Assembly: GCA_001598975.1 (NCBI GenBank)
Contig: BBXU01002686.1
Coordinates: 1 to 36,378, forward strand
Direction: 5' to 3'
From: Parachlorella kessleri
Lineage: Eukaryota; Chlorophyta; Trebouxiophyceae; Chlorellales; Chlorellaceae
DNA: 36,378 bases
Shown: positions 23,001 through 34,325 of the stretch, piece after piece
Layout of the letters: every line of letters begins with the position of its first letter
Position numbering within the stretch: the first letter of the stretch is position 1
Made by a program: the position numbers and the translations under genes
Notes under the pieces: generated by a model
The model's database searches: none
Told to the model about the DNA's origin: nothing
Seen by the model: only the letters and a program-made list of their open reading frames with translations

Positions 23001-26000
23001 GTCGGGGGTTGAGCCATTGAGCCAGCCCTCAGGTAAGGTCCGGAGCATATTTGCACCCAGTCCGCAGACTCGCCCCTTCCCCTCCTCTGTTTGCCCTGCC
23101 TGCCACCACAGAGACAGGTGCTGCTCACCCGAGGAGATCCTCAGAATCTAGTAAAACCCCTCAAAGGGTACCACACAAGGGTAAACACTGCATGAGCACG
23201 GCCCCACTCGCCTCCTGCTTTGGGCTGACATCGAGCACGGCCAAGCGCAGCAGCAGCTGCACCCCGCCCTCCTCTAGCAGCCACTCCTGACTCGTTTCAT
23301 TATCCTTGACAGCAGCCTCCAAGCACGCCAGCAGGTGTTTCATCAGGTGTAGTCTGCATGGATAGAGAGGGGGCGTGGGTGGGGATAGCTAAAATCTCAA
23401 GGGGTTGTGGAGGATGCATCAAACTCCCCAGGTGGCAGGTGAACTGTCACGATTCTCCCCTCGGCAAGGCCCCTCCCTCCCTGCTGCGCCTGTCAAGCCC
23501 AGGTATTTCAACACAACCTCCCTTCCAGGTACCTCCCTAGCGTCACCCCACACCAGGGCCTCGCTTTTCCCTTCCCTTTTTACCTGAACCGATGTGGGGC
23601 AATGATCTGGCACATGGCAGCACCTGGAGCAGTGACCCCTTGTGCCCAACTCAATCGAAACCTGTACCCTCCTACACACCTATCTGGCCCAATGTCGTCG
23701 CACACCTCCTTCACAGACTTCAAGGACTCAAGTGCCCTCAACACCGCCTCAAGGCCGCCATGCTCCCGGAAGGCATCCTGCGCCTGCACAGCATGCCGGG
23801 CACAGCACGACATGGCATGAGCGCACCGCAGGCACAGCGTGCCAAAGCGTGTGGCTGGGGGATCTGTGGTGCCCCCTCCACCCGCAACCGTCTACATGCA
23901 AACACAGGATACATGCTAACCTCTCAGGGAGACACAGGATACAGGCAAAGCTCTCAAAGGAGGCTGGCCAGCAGTCACGTGCATAATGCGCTGTATCTAT
24001 CTTGAACCACCATCTTCACAGTGAGCCCCACACAGCATAACCCCATGGATGACTACCTCCTTACCAGGCGCCGTACTCACCTCGGTTCCCTCAATCTCCA
24101 CATCCATTACCATCGCCCTGGTACAGAGGGCCAGCCCCAGCTTGAGGGCCGCAAAGAAACGCTCAAAGGCCCGGTGGAGGAGGGGCCACCCGCTCTTGTA
24201 CATATTGTAGCACTGCAAGGACAAGGGCGCGGCTACACACCGCTTCTACTCCATTACTTTCCCCAGGTCAAGTGTTGTTGTAGTGTGTTTGTTTGAAGGC
24301 TCTGGTCCTGACTGAATGGCAACCGCGGCATACACTGCTGCCGTGAAACGTGTCACTCGTGCTTGGCTAAATAGTAAGGAAGGCGAGACTGCAGCATGCA
24401 GCCAAAGCCTCCAGCAGGTTTCAAGGTAAGCCGCTACCCTAGCCTTTCCGATGTACTCAGCTCCGCTCTGTGCTGTTGCAGCACAGCAGGCAGCAGGCCG
24501 AGCCAGCGGAAGAGGGGGTGCGCTTGAAGCAATAGTCAGACACCTCAGGCCTAGTTGGCATTGTTGTAGGTTGTGTCCACTGTGTAGGTGCTCAGGCGTC
24601 TTGACCATCTCAAACCGCCACAGGCATGCCAGCCCTGGACACAGTTCATCCACCCATGAAACAGTCCCGACACCAGCTGCAACTTGCCTGCACCATTTCC
24701 ACAAACGCGGGCATGCCGGTGATGTAGAAATCGCTCATGTCCACGTCAACCTCAACCCACGACCTCAGGGCCGCCACACACGCCGTGATTTGGAACATGA
24801 CCTGCAACACCAGGCACCCTGTAGTTGGCAGCCAGCAACCTCACGGAGCACACAGCTTGTTGCCATGCCATGCCCGGCTGCAGGCCAGCAATGCTAAGGA
24901 CTCGTCAGAATACCAGGCGCAACAGCAGAAGGGCCAAGGCGCGGCAAGTTCATAGTGCACAGCAACACGCCCACTTGCACCTGCAGCAGCCAGGTTGAGA
25001 ACCCAAGCCGGCCACTTCAGGGCCTCAGAATGCTGCAATTCCCGGGCCTGCGCTCCTCAAAACCGCCCTAGAATTAAAACCTCGCACAGGCTTGGCACTC
25101 CTGTTGGAGCACCAGAAGCAGCAGTGCCAAGAAAGGCCCCGCCAAACCCTCTTTCCTCTCCCCGGATCCCTTCTGCTCACGTCGGGGAGGGTGCACGGTG
25201 CATCCTCGGGCCACCCGTGCAAACAGAATTCGGTGTAGAGCCTGCATGGGATAGAGCACGCTCTGAGCAGGTCAAAAGGTTTTTACTGTACCAGAAAGGC
25301 AGCCGGCCCTTCTGCCTCACAAAGCCCCCAACTACTGGCTGAATCGCGGCCGGCTTACAGTGGGCCCAAAACCTGCTTCATAACCATCTACACACCATAA
25401 GGTCCCCCAAACTGTGACCCTGGATAGCCCTCCTACCCGACAGTGACAGCAACAACTACAGGCGTTGCTGCACGGGCCTGATGGGTGGCACCGCCCCTGC
25501 TTGCACCTAGCATACTGCCTTTCACAACCAAACTCAGCGCCCATACAAGCATCATCCGAGTTTGGCCAGCTAAAGAAGTCGTCAGCATAACATGGACACC
25601 CCGGCTGGACCTAGTGAGTGCACGGGATCGACTCGTCCGAACGGCCATCTGCAGGCAAACACTAGCATGCTGGAACGGCGCCTATACTGCCATGAGTAGT
25701 TACACCACTGGTAAGCTGGGACAATGCCTGGAACAATATAGTATCTCCCAAGGCACTGGCAGGGCCACCCAACATTGCTCACCTGCTCACGGCACTCGCA
25801 GGCAGGCTCACCACTGGTAAGCTGGGGAGAGGCTGCAACCGTGACACCTCCCCAGGAACTCGCAATACCACCCACAAATGCCCAGTTGCAGGGCGCACCT
25901 GCTCAGCTGGACCAGCAGCGTCGACACGCCGGCTATGACGCCTTCGTCGTTGCCAATGTCCTCCAAAGAAGCCTGCCCGTCATCGCTCCCCTCCCAGACC

Positions 26001-28369
26001 TGTGACTCCCTCAGCCCGAGGCCCACTACGTACTTGGCACCTGTCACACCCGGCGACAGCAAACAGTCACCCCTGCCTCGCTGCACGACCCTCCCCCATG
26101 TCACCCACTTCTTCACTTTCCGTGGGTGCCATGGATGACGTAGTGCTGTGTGTGCAAGCCAGTGTCACAACACCAGCCAACGGGCAGACGTAGCTCCTCG
26201 ACCGGCAACTGGTGAGGGAGCACAGCCTGTTCACCAGCAACCACTTCAATCCCCAGTCCCGTGGCGCCTGGCGGGGGCAGGCTGTCAGCAAGGGTGCCCT
26301 GACCACTACCATCACCACGAGGGCTGCCTGCCATTGTGGGCGCTGGCCTTCCCACCTTTTACAATACTGGTGACAATGTCCCAGGACTTGGGTTCTGTGA
26401 GGCTCATTGGCGGCCGTAGCCCTGCATGCCCAGCCAGCAAGGGCCGACGTGGAACACATGCAGAGAGCGCCACACTCATTGTCTGCTTCATAGTAGCTAG
26501 TGGGCCACGCACGAAGCCAACACGCTGCAGAGAACAGCAGGAAGCGCGCCCACCATAGCGCAGGTGGTGCGCAACACTCATGCTAGCTGCTCACACCCGC
26601 CCCACCATGACAGGCCGGGCTACGGCTTGGATCAAACGCTGGCAGCACCACAGGCCCCACCGGTCGGGCAGGCTCCTTGCTATCATGTTATGCATCCCCA
26701 CACTGCCAGTATTATCATGGTGTCTCCATGGGCGCGCTGCAAACGCCAACTTTGACAGGATGGCTTGCTTGCCATCCCGCACCTGCCCAGCACCCAGTCT
26801 TGAGCAGGGGAGGTGCCAGGTGAAGCAGGACGGCCTCCTCGACCGCATCATCCCTGAAAAAGCGCATTGTGAACAACGCGTGACAAGTGGTCAGGCATCT
26901 CATGACAGTCCAGCTGGGCATGGATGGATGGCAACCTAGATACCACACTCCAGCATCACGTACAGCAACTTCGTTCTGCACTGGCAAGGTTGCCGCTACC
27001 CTTGCGGCATGCACAGTGTGCAACGGCGGCTCATAAGACAGCCCATCAAATGCCACGCTTGGGCGGAACAGAACCCCAAGTGTGCAATGCGCAGGGCAGC
27101 TGCCCTCAGCATGCCTGCACTGTAGAACACACTGGAATACCAACTCCCTGCACTTGATTTACAAACACAATGCCCATGGGTAGCCTGGCAACTTGCTCAT
27201 AGCATCTCCTCTGGTGACACTGCCACCCACCCGCACAGCCCCAGCTCCTCCACAACCCTCGCCGCTGCTGGCACCGCCAGCAGCCATAGGCCTCTAGGCT
27301 CTCCATCAGGTGGCCCTTTCGCCAGTGGGGCTTCAAGAGCCCGTAAAACCCCTGCCAAGCAAGAAGCACCTAGGGTTGCCTCCACTGTACACCTGGCGCA
27401 GCAGCTTTTCGCCGCAGCCAGCATCGTTCCCAGTCCTTGCCTGATGCGCCTTGCGGCCTTCATGTCCACCAGACATCCCAGTTGCATGCGATCTACCGCG
27501 GTTAGATTGCAATGCCGTCTCCGCCGCTATAGCTACTCCAGCCAGAGCAGAAGCCTCGCTGCCGGCACGGGCTGCTGGAAGTGGGGCTGCCAACAGCTGA
27601 AGAGGACCAGCACAGGGGTGTCCCTGTCATGAAACTTCGCACCAAGGCAACAGCCTCGGCGCAACAGTCAACAGGTTCTCCTGCTGGCAAGCGCTCACCT
27701 TCAGAACCAACAAGAGATGTTGGCGGCTCTGGTATAAGGTCCTGCTGGCAAGCGGCCCAATCAATCACCAAAGCCACAGCACAGTCGCACAGAGCAGATG
27801 CTGCTAGGCCATGCACCCGCTCCGCGCCCTTCACTTTGTGTATGTATCGGTGGGCGCCGAGGCAGGCACTTAGAGCATGGTGTAGAGATAACAGCGGGGT
27901 CAGGCCACTCTCCAGCCACCTTCACACAGGCAGGGAGCAAACGCGCATTGAGGAACCTTCAGAAGCAAAGGTATTCCAGAGGGGTTACCAGGGCGTGCAC
28001 TTTTATGAGACCACGCCACGCTCAAGTGCATCACCTTGTGAGGGCTGCAGCAACAACGGCCATGAACGCTGCCTGGACCCTGGTAAAAGGTCCACCCTGC
28101 TCTGCAAGCAGCGGCTTCATATCCTGGCACAGCTTGGCCGCCACGGCAAGTGCTGCCTTCTCCTTCCGCTGCTCTGCCAAGTATTGCAGCGACAGCGCTG
28201 GGGGCATAAGGGCTCGATGTCGCACGGCTAACTGGGGGTCCTCCAGCGCTGTGATGAACTGCGCAAGCTCCTTGGCGCTGTTGCCGTCTGCTTGCGTCAG
28301 AAAGTTGCACAGCCGGGGCAGGCCCCAGTCTGTGACCACAACCGGCTTAGTCCCTTGTCTTGGTGGCAT
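17010..28369 (-). CDS. Solenoid / coiled-coil / U-box protein, tandem copy B (intact)
   Basis: Eighteen exons on minus: 28369-28035, 27919-27699, 27492-27231, 27000-26783, 26421-26356, 26040-25899, 25241-25181, 24801-24688, 24212-24081, 23783-23680, 23353-23212, 22330-22228, 21945-21791, 21236-20850, 20336-20247, 19916-19713, 19451-18045, 17561-17010. They total 4695 nt, a multiple of three, with every phase consistent: 1564 residues. Residues 1-912 form a Leu/Ala-rich helical solenoid (ARM/HEAT-like, no single named family recognised). Residues 913 to about 960 are a charged coiled coil (DEAARIAAELIAEEE then Lys/Gln-rich), followed to 1381 by Ala/Gln/Pro-rich linker. Residues 1514-1564 are a shortened U-box (CPLTQ, DPVICEDGLSYER, then SNFALKQLLDSL) ending TAG. 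A ubiquitin-ligase or adaptor role is inferred from the U-box. Exon 8 ends CAG|GCAAGT and exon 11 GAG|GCGAGT, so two introns have GC donors. The gene is divergent from the J-protein gene at 28776. Confidence 0.85.
17766..17940. repeat. Intronic relative of the dispersed repeat at 1138-1239
   Basis: Lies in the intron between exons 17 and 18 of copy B. It shares GGCAAGCC, GCATCCAGCC(C)TGTCAG-like text, CCTGTCAGCCCA and a terminal TTACCTGCCACCC with the copies at 1138 and 10972. It is longer and appears to be a compound of two partial copies. Confidence 0.4.
22710..22830. repeat. ACCC-type microsatellite in an intron of copy B
   Basis: Two runs of CCCACCCACCCA-like repeats near 22722-22742 and 22770-22787, joined by CAACC-rich text, lie in the intron between exons 11 and 12. 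The matching intron in copy A is shorter and lacks them, which partly explains why copy B is longer. Confidence 0.7.
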
Positions 28370-28775
28370 CGTGTACTCTGGTAGTCCTTGGTTTGGCTTC
28401 AGTGAACTGAACAGCTACTTTCTGTAGTGTTTTTAATTTCCATACGTCAAAGTCGAAGACCTTGTGAGTCATGCCTAGATCAGTTTAAAAAGCTGCAGCC
28501 TCGCTCAATTAACTAACTTGGCGGTGCTTCTCATCCATCAAGAGTTATTTTTGCTGAGTGCTTAGCTGGCCATTTCAGGCACGACACGCTTGCTTGTGTG
28601 GAAGAATTGCAAGGAGGGAGGAATTGCCCGCAGTTGAGCAACTACAGTTTTCGGGGGAAGACATGTTTGGCGGTGGCATGTAGGTCCCACTGATCAGTTA
28701 CTGGTATGACCTGAAGAGCAGCTACCCTCCCTTCCCTAAACCTGGCGAGTGCCACTTGTATCCAGTGAGAGCGAA
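28370..28775. promoter_or_regulatory. Divergent intergenic region between copy B and the J-protein gene
   Basis: About 406 bp separate the copy B ATG (minus) from the J-protein ATG (plus), so the segment must hold both 5' UTRs and promoters. It contains the block at 28564-28593 shared with the copy A upstream region. An AT-rich TTTAAAAAG near 28480 could serve as a weak TATA-like element for either direction. Confidence 0.45.
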
Positions 28776-31700
28776 ATGCCAAGCAACGCACAAGTTGCTA
28801 GAGAGGAAGACCAAGCGCCCAACCTCCAGGTAGGGCTTCCTGTTGTTAATCCTTGCTGTCAGTTGACATACGAAGGAGTTTAGTGTTAACAAGCTGGAGA
28901 AAGTGGCTGCCACACAGTTGCTGTACGTTGAAGTCCAATAACAGCAAAAGCTCGCCTGTGGAGGCGAAGCTTCTTCTGCCACACTGCCTGCTCGCCGCAG
29001 TTTGAGGACATCTTTTCCCTTAGGAAGCCTCGCGATGCCAGGGCCGGGCTGGCCAGCGGCTGCAAGAGCATGCTAAAGGGCGTGCTGGCCGGCTCAGTCG
29101 GGCTGGTGGCAGCGCCGCTGATTGGCGCCCACCAGGAGGGCGTGCGCGGTTTTGCCAAGGGCACCGCGGCAGGTCTGTTCCTATCAGGGGCAGCTGGAAC
29201 GGTGTCCGCTTGCGAGATGTGCTTGAGGTGTGGGCCCTCTGACCATGCCAGCGAAGGTGGCGTTCCGCCTTCGAGGCGAGCATACGGTTGGTGTGCATGG
29301 GTGTTGCGGTGGCAGGGTGCAGCGCTGTCCCATTTGCCATGCAGTTCTCATAGAATTGTGTATAGTTGCCTCAAACATTCCTGTCTCAATGTCAAGGCCC
29401 GCTTCTTGCCTCGCAGGTGTGGCGGGAGCTGTGGTGCTGCCTATGTGTGGCTTCATGATTGGGTCAGCGCAGGTGGTCAGGGGCGTCATCAACACGCCTG
29501 AAGCAGTGCGGCAGACCATGCTGGGTCGATACTGGGATGACGTGAGTTGGCTGGGATCTGATGCAGGGGTGCGGCCTGTCTATCAGCAGGCTTGTCAGTG
29601 CCTCCGTCCTTCAGTTGCAAACAGGACGCAGCTGTGCAATCACTGGGATGGAAGGCCGGAAGACCGGATGCTAGCAGCCTAGCCGTTGACTACTTGGGTT
29701 GAGGGCAGGTTGTTGCCTGCAGCGGTATTGTTAGTAGGGCAGCCGCTAGCACCATGCTTGCCTGCACAACCCCCTGCAGGCTAGGCTGCCTCACTGGGTT
29801 TTGCTCTTGTCGCGCCAACACTTCCACGGCTGCTTCCTGGTGCCGCTCCCACAGGATACCCGTACCTGGATCGATGCCCCCAGCCTCGCCCTGGCTCTCG
29901 ACGACGACGCCGTGCGCCGCGCCTGGCACAGCGGCGCACCCCGCCGCGGCGGCGGCGGCGGCCAGAACGGATCTGCAGCTGGTCACAGGGGTGGCAGCGG
30001 GCCTGGGAGCAGTGGAGCACTGGTGGAGGGGGAGGAGAGCTTCTATGAGCTGCTGGGGGTGCCCCAGGATGCCAGCCCTGAGCTCATCAAGAAGCAGTAC
30101 TACATCCTGGCACGAAGGTAGGCGTGCAGTGGCTCTGGTTAGTGTTTTGAGTGCTTCTTGCACTACCGTTGGTGCGGTTTGTGGAGTCCAGGGTGGAGGA
30201 TGCCTGGTGCAGGTGCTTGTTGAGGGCAAAAGATGGCCGGGTGGCAAGGTTATGCTGTGCACTGCTAGTCGACACTGGTGGTGCAGGGGTAAGGCAATGT
30301 CCGAGGAGTGGCGAGCGCTTGTGCTGACATGTTGCAGTGTTATGACCTGGCCTGCACTGTGGTGCAAGGCTGGTGATGCTGATGGTCTGAGTCACAGTGA
30401 GCATACCGCAAAGGTGTGCAGCGCCTGGCTGCATGCAGGTTGCACCCAGATAAGAATCCAGACGATCCTCAGGCCAAAGAGAGGTTTCAGCGGCTAGGGG
30501 AGGCCTATCAGGTGGGCTGATTGGGCGGCATCAGCAAGGTGACTTAGTCTGGGTGGAAATCGTCCTTGTCTACCCTTGTTGGCAGTGATTCCACTGTCGG
30601 CGACAGTATGAGTATGCATGCCAGCCCTTGTCCTAGGTTGGTGGCCCTATCTATCAAGCACGATGGCCTGCTTCGGCTGTAGGTGCTCTGTAACCCGGAG
30701 CTGCGGCGACGCTATGACATGCACGGTAGCGAGGGGCTGGACATCAATTTCATGGACGCCGGCGAGTTCTTCACGGCGCTGTTTGGCTCACAGAAGTTTG
30801 ATCACCTGGTGAGACAGTTCCTCAAGAAGAGAAGGGAAGTGCAATGGCGCAGACATGCCCAGCTTGGATCATAAAGGTTGGCAACACACAGCTCGAACCT
30901 GCAGGGCTTGGTTTGTTGAGGTGCCCACGCCAGAGCTTTCCTCTTGCAGACCTGCCCAGAAGTGTTGGGTCTGTATTTCAAGGATTCTGACAACGAGTAT
31001 GTCCCTGGGGCTCATCTGGGCCATTCCTCATCCCCAGCTGGGCAAAGGGTGGGGCTTGCTCTGTGTCCTGTCATGGCTCGTGCTTTTTTTGTGCACCATC
31101 TGGTCTTGGCAGCGAAGGTTTGACCAACATGTTTCTTATCCTCTTGCCCCTCCCAGGTGGGCGAGCTGGTGATTGCGGCAGCAGCACGCAGCGGGAACGA
31201 GCTGACTCCCTCCCAGCTCAAGCGGCTGCAGCTTGCACGCGAGGAGCGGCTGTGCGTGATGCTGGCAGCACTGCTGCGGCGCTGGGTCGAAGAAGACTAT
31301 TCAGGTTTCAAGGTGTGTAAGACAAAACTCGACTGGGATGTTGGATCTTGGGACGAGAGGGGAAGCTGTGCCTGATGATAAAGTGCCAGCCCCTCTTGAG
31401 AGGTTACTGCTGTGCCAGTAATCTGTCTTGCTTAGAATCATCAACGTGCATCTCCAACCTTGCAGGTATTTTTGGCTTAGGCCGGAGGTGGAGGCGTGTA
31501 GTTCCCATCTCTGCCTATCTTATGTCTGCATGGCTCCTGTTAGTGCAACCCCTTTATGAACCCACCCTGTGCAGGAGAGCATGGCCAAGGAGGCTGCTGA
31601 GCTGGCCAGCGCCTCGTTTGGCGAGGTGATGCTGCACACCGTGGGGAGCGTGTATGAGGCCCAGGCGCAGATATTCCTTGGCGGCCTGATAAACGGCAGC

Positions 31701-33231
31701 ATCGCGGCCCTGAAGGCAAGAGGGCATAGTTTGAAGTCCCAGGTATGTAGGCGGGATGTTCCGACTTGCTACGTCTTGTCAGCTGAAGTTGTTTTGCGAG
31801 GCGAGCCTTGGAGTCCTCGGGACAGGGGTACGAGGCAGGTAGCAGGTAGCATATTTCTAGCATAATTCTAATCCTACAAACCGTAGTAGGGATTAAGTGT
31901 GATGTTGCTGCCGCACGTTGTGTGTGGTTTGCCCGGCGTTCAGGCTTATATGAGTTGCAAGAAGCCAAAACAGAAACCAAGCCTGTTGTGTGCAGGTGAC
32001 CGCAGCCAGCCTTGCCCTGAAGGTGTACCAAACTCAACAGCAGCTGGAGAAGCTCGATAAGCAGCAGGAGCAGCAGCAAGAAGTCCTTCGGCAGCAGCGG
32101 CAGCAGCAACAGCAGCAGACACACGAGAGCCAGCAGCAGCAGCAGCAGCAGCAGCAGTCAGAGCCGCAGCCGGGGACGTCGGCCCCATTTTGGCGGGAAG
32201 GAGGTGGTAACGCTGGTCCAACCAGCAGCAGCAACCCAGGCAGCCCAGGCAGCCGAGGAGGGAGTGGGTGGAGCAGCCCAGCGGGGCCCTCCCGGCAGGG
32301 TAGCACCTTCCTTGGAGAGGTGCAGCCACCTGCAGAGCTTAATGGCCGACAGTCGCCACAGGAGCGCCGCCAAGTAAGGTCATCAGCGCATCCATCAGCA
32401 GCGGCACCAGGGCCCGGGGACGCCCCGACCAGTCCAACAGCAGCGGCGGCGGCGGCAGCAGCCGCAGCAGCATCTTCAGCAGCCGCAGCAGCGGCAGCGG
32501 CCGCCTCAGCAGCGGCAGCTGCAGAGGCAGCGGCGGCTGAGCGGGCGCGGTTGGAGGAGCAGGCGCTGCCTGTGATGCTGGATGCCATGTGGGCAGCCAA
32601 TGTGCTAGACATTGAGGCGACATTGCGGCATGTGTGCCGGCGGGTGCTTAATGATGCCCAGGTGAGAAAGCTGGCTCGCTGTGTGACGAGCTGCCGCTTC
32701 TCTTAGAGCCCGTAAGCATCGGAGGCTGCTGCATGGCTGGTCATAAATTAGGGTTGCATGGGCAAGTACCAATGGCTGCTGCAAGGGTGGCTCTGAATGT
32801 TTTGTAAGTGTGGTAGGAACCCCTGGTCAAGCAACCACATGGGAGGGCTTGTAGGACAGTTCATTTCATACACACTGATGTCCCCAGTATCATTGTAACC
32901 TCTGGAGGCAGCTGCTGAGTCTGGCAGCAGGAATAGCAACATGCCTGTAAGCTTCACTGCTCTAATTCTGCAGGTGTCCAAGCATGTGCGGAGAAAGAGG
33001 GCCAGCGGTCTGCTGGAGCTTGGCCGCATCTTCCGCGCCGCAAAGGCACCAGCCACCAACGGGGTTGGCAGCGCCGGCAGTAGCAGCAGCAGCCCACGAT
33101 GTAGCCGGAATAGAAAAGCGGGGCAGCAGCAGCAGCAGCAGCGTCACCAGAAGACCGCAAAGCAGCACATGGAGGACGCTATGATGCACGTCATGGAGAA
33201 ACGCATGCAAGCTGCTGATGCTCAGCAGTAA
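28776..33231 (+). CDS. J-domain co-chaperone with DnaJ-X domain and VPS13-like N-terminal segment
   Basis: Ten exons: 28776-28829, 29001-29172, 29417-29541, 29855-30117, 30439-30511, 30683-30808, 31157-31312, 31575-31742, 31996-32661, 32974-33231; 2061 nt, 686 residues, all phases consistent. The start is the ATG whose short frame ends at CAG|GTAGGG and joins FEDIF in phase. Residues 25-110 are Gly/Ala-rich with repeated KG, AAP, GF-KG motifs ([17 protein letters not shown] across an exon junction). Residues about 179-245 are a J domain with FYELLGV, HPDKNP at 207-212 and RRRYD; J domains stimulate Hsp70 ATPase. From about 272 (VGELVIAA) to 600 the sequence fits a DnaJ-X domain, broken by polyGln (about 390-435) and polyAla (about 525-560). 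The C-terminus is basic with a second Gln run. There is no zinc-finger domain, so it is a class C J protein. No signal peptide is obvious; peripheral membrane association is possible. Confidence 0.88.
32041..32160 (+). repeat. CAG trinucleotide runs coding polyGln in the J-protein gene
   Basis: Imperfect CAG/CAA runs within exon 9, the longest near 32132-32158, encode Gln-rich sequence interrupted by Glu, Arg and His. A shorter run is at 33125-33142 in exon 10. In-frame CAG tracts are common in chlorophyte genes and likely vary in length between strains. Confidence 0.85.
32425..32535 (+). repeat. GCA/GCG/GCC runs coding polyAla in the J-protein gene
   Basis: Long in-frame alanine codons broken by Ser and Glu (Ala-Ser-Ala pattern) just before a helical segment [17 protein letters not shown]. 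The run sits between the two halves of the DnaJ-X region. Confidence 0.85.
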
Positions 33232-33365
33232 CACGGCTAGGGATGGGAAAGGGGCCGGGCTGGTCATGCAATTGTGAGTTTTGTGTTGGACGTATTTTCT
33301 GCTGCATCGGATGATGATAATGCTCGTGTGACTGACGCTACGAAGCACTGTTGTCACTGTTGTTA

Positions 33366-33370
33366 TGTAA
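33366..33370 (+). terminator. TGTAA polyadenylation signal of the J-protein gene
   Basis: TGTAA lies 135 nt past the stop codon ending at 33231, the first such pentamer downstream. It is the canonical signal in Chlamydomonas and Volvox relatives. Confidence 0.6.
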
Positions 33371-34325
33371 TTGCACGATTCACTCAAGGAAAATTGCTCC
33401 AATTTCGCAGTAGCTGTACGGTTCGCAGAGCATCCAATAGGGTTTACATAACTGGCGTGTCATAGCCTGCTGAGTAAATAATGCATGAGCTTTAGGACAG
33501 GAAATTGCCGGCAGGTTACCTGAAAGCTGGACAGCATGCGAAGTGCTATCAAACCCAAAACCGAGCCTTCTTCTCACGGGCACTTACTCAGTACTGAAGC
33601 AAACGATATGGACCTATAAGACCATCGACCCGGCAAAGAACCAACCAGATCAGTTGGAACCGCCAGGAGGCAGGTGGTAACCCACGTGCCAATCCTGTCA
33701 TCAGGAATGAAGCAGCCTGTTTGCAGAATGAGCCGCACCGACTCCGATTACATGAAGGTTGTTAAAGGGATCAGGGGTATATCATAATGAAGTGATAAGG
33801 CTGGACTCAAGCCATGAAGTATTAGTCAAGGCAGGTATAAACGTCAATCACTTTAAGAGTTGAACCCCAACAGGGCTGCCTACAGAGGCAGGCAGAATCC
33901 AAATCCACAACAAACCTCTCAATCGCTCCGGTCAGGTAATTAGAGCGGATGCATATTAGCCTGCTGCTTGCACAGCTTCACGGCTCAAGCAGCTGAAGCC
34001 ACCCCGAAGCCAAAGACTTTTGCCAGCCAAGTCACCTGCAGATCAGGACCATTGGGCCTCTGGTTGGGTTGCAATCCTTGGGTATAAGCTCTCCTAGCAT
34101 GCAAGGGAGACAGAGGGCTTTCATTTGATAGGCTATGCAAAGAAGGGCTTGGCCCGGGTTACGAAAACTGACACCAACACCATATTAGCATGGGTACCAC
34201 ATTGCAAGTAGTGTGTAGAAGCCAGGGATGACCACAATGGAAGTGACACTTGTGCAGCGCAATACGCTGGCACTCTCTCTCACCTGGAAGCTAGCTGTGC
34301 AGAGGCGGCTTAAGCAGCACAGCCC
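33371..34325. other. Intergenic stretch, no gene seen
   Basis: Only short frames. A minus-strand TGTAA (TTACA at 33748-33752) could end the transcript whose last exon is 34326-34740, but it would imply a 3' UTR of about 570 nt. Confidence 0.4.

Larger units (their letters stand above)
5559..28593. repeat. Tandem segmental duplication, two head-to-tail units of about 11 kb
   Basis: Unit A is about 5559-16522 and unit B about 17010-28593. All 18 exons, nearly all intron positions and phases, and the upstream block are shared in order. Exon lengths are identical in 11 of 18 exons, while intron sequences have largely diverged. Selection has therefore probably acted on coding sequence since the duplication. 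Confidence 0.9.

Noticed and set aside
25582..25875. 97-residue minus-strand frame between exons 6 and 7 of copy B
   Set aside because: Phases of exons 6 and 7 match directly and the corresponding region in copy A is not open; treated as intron.
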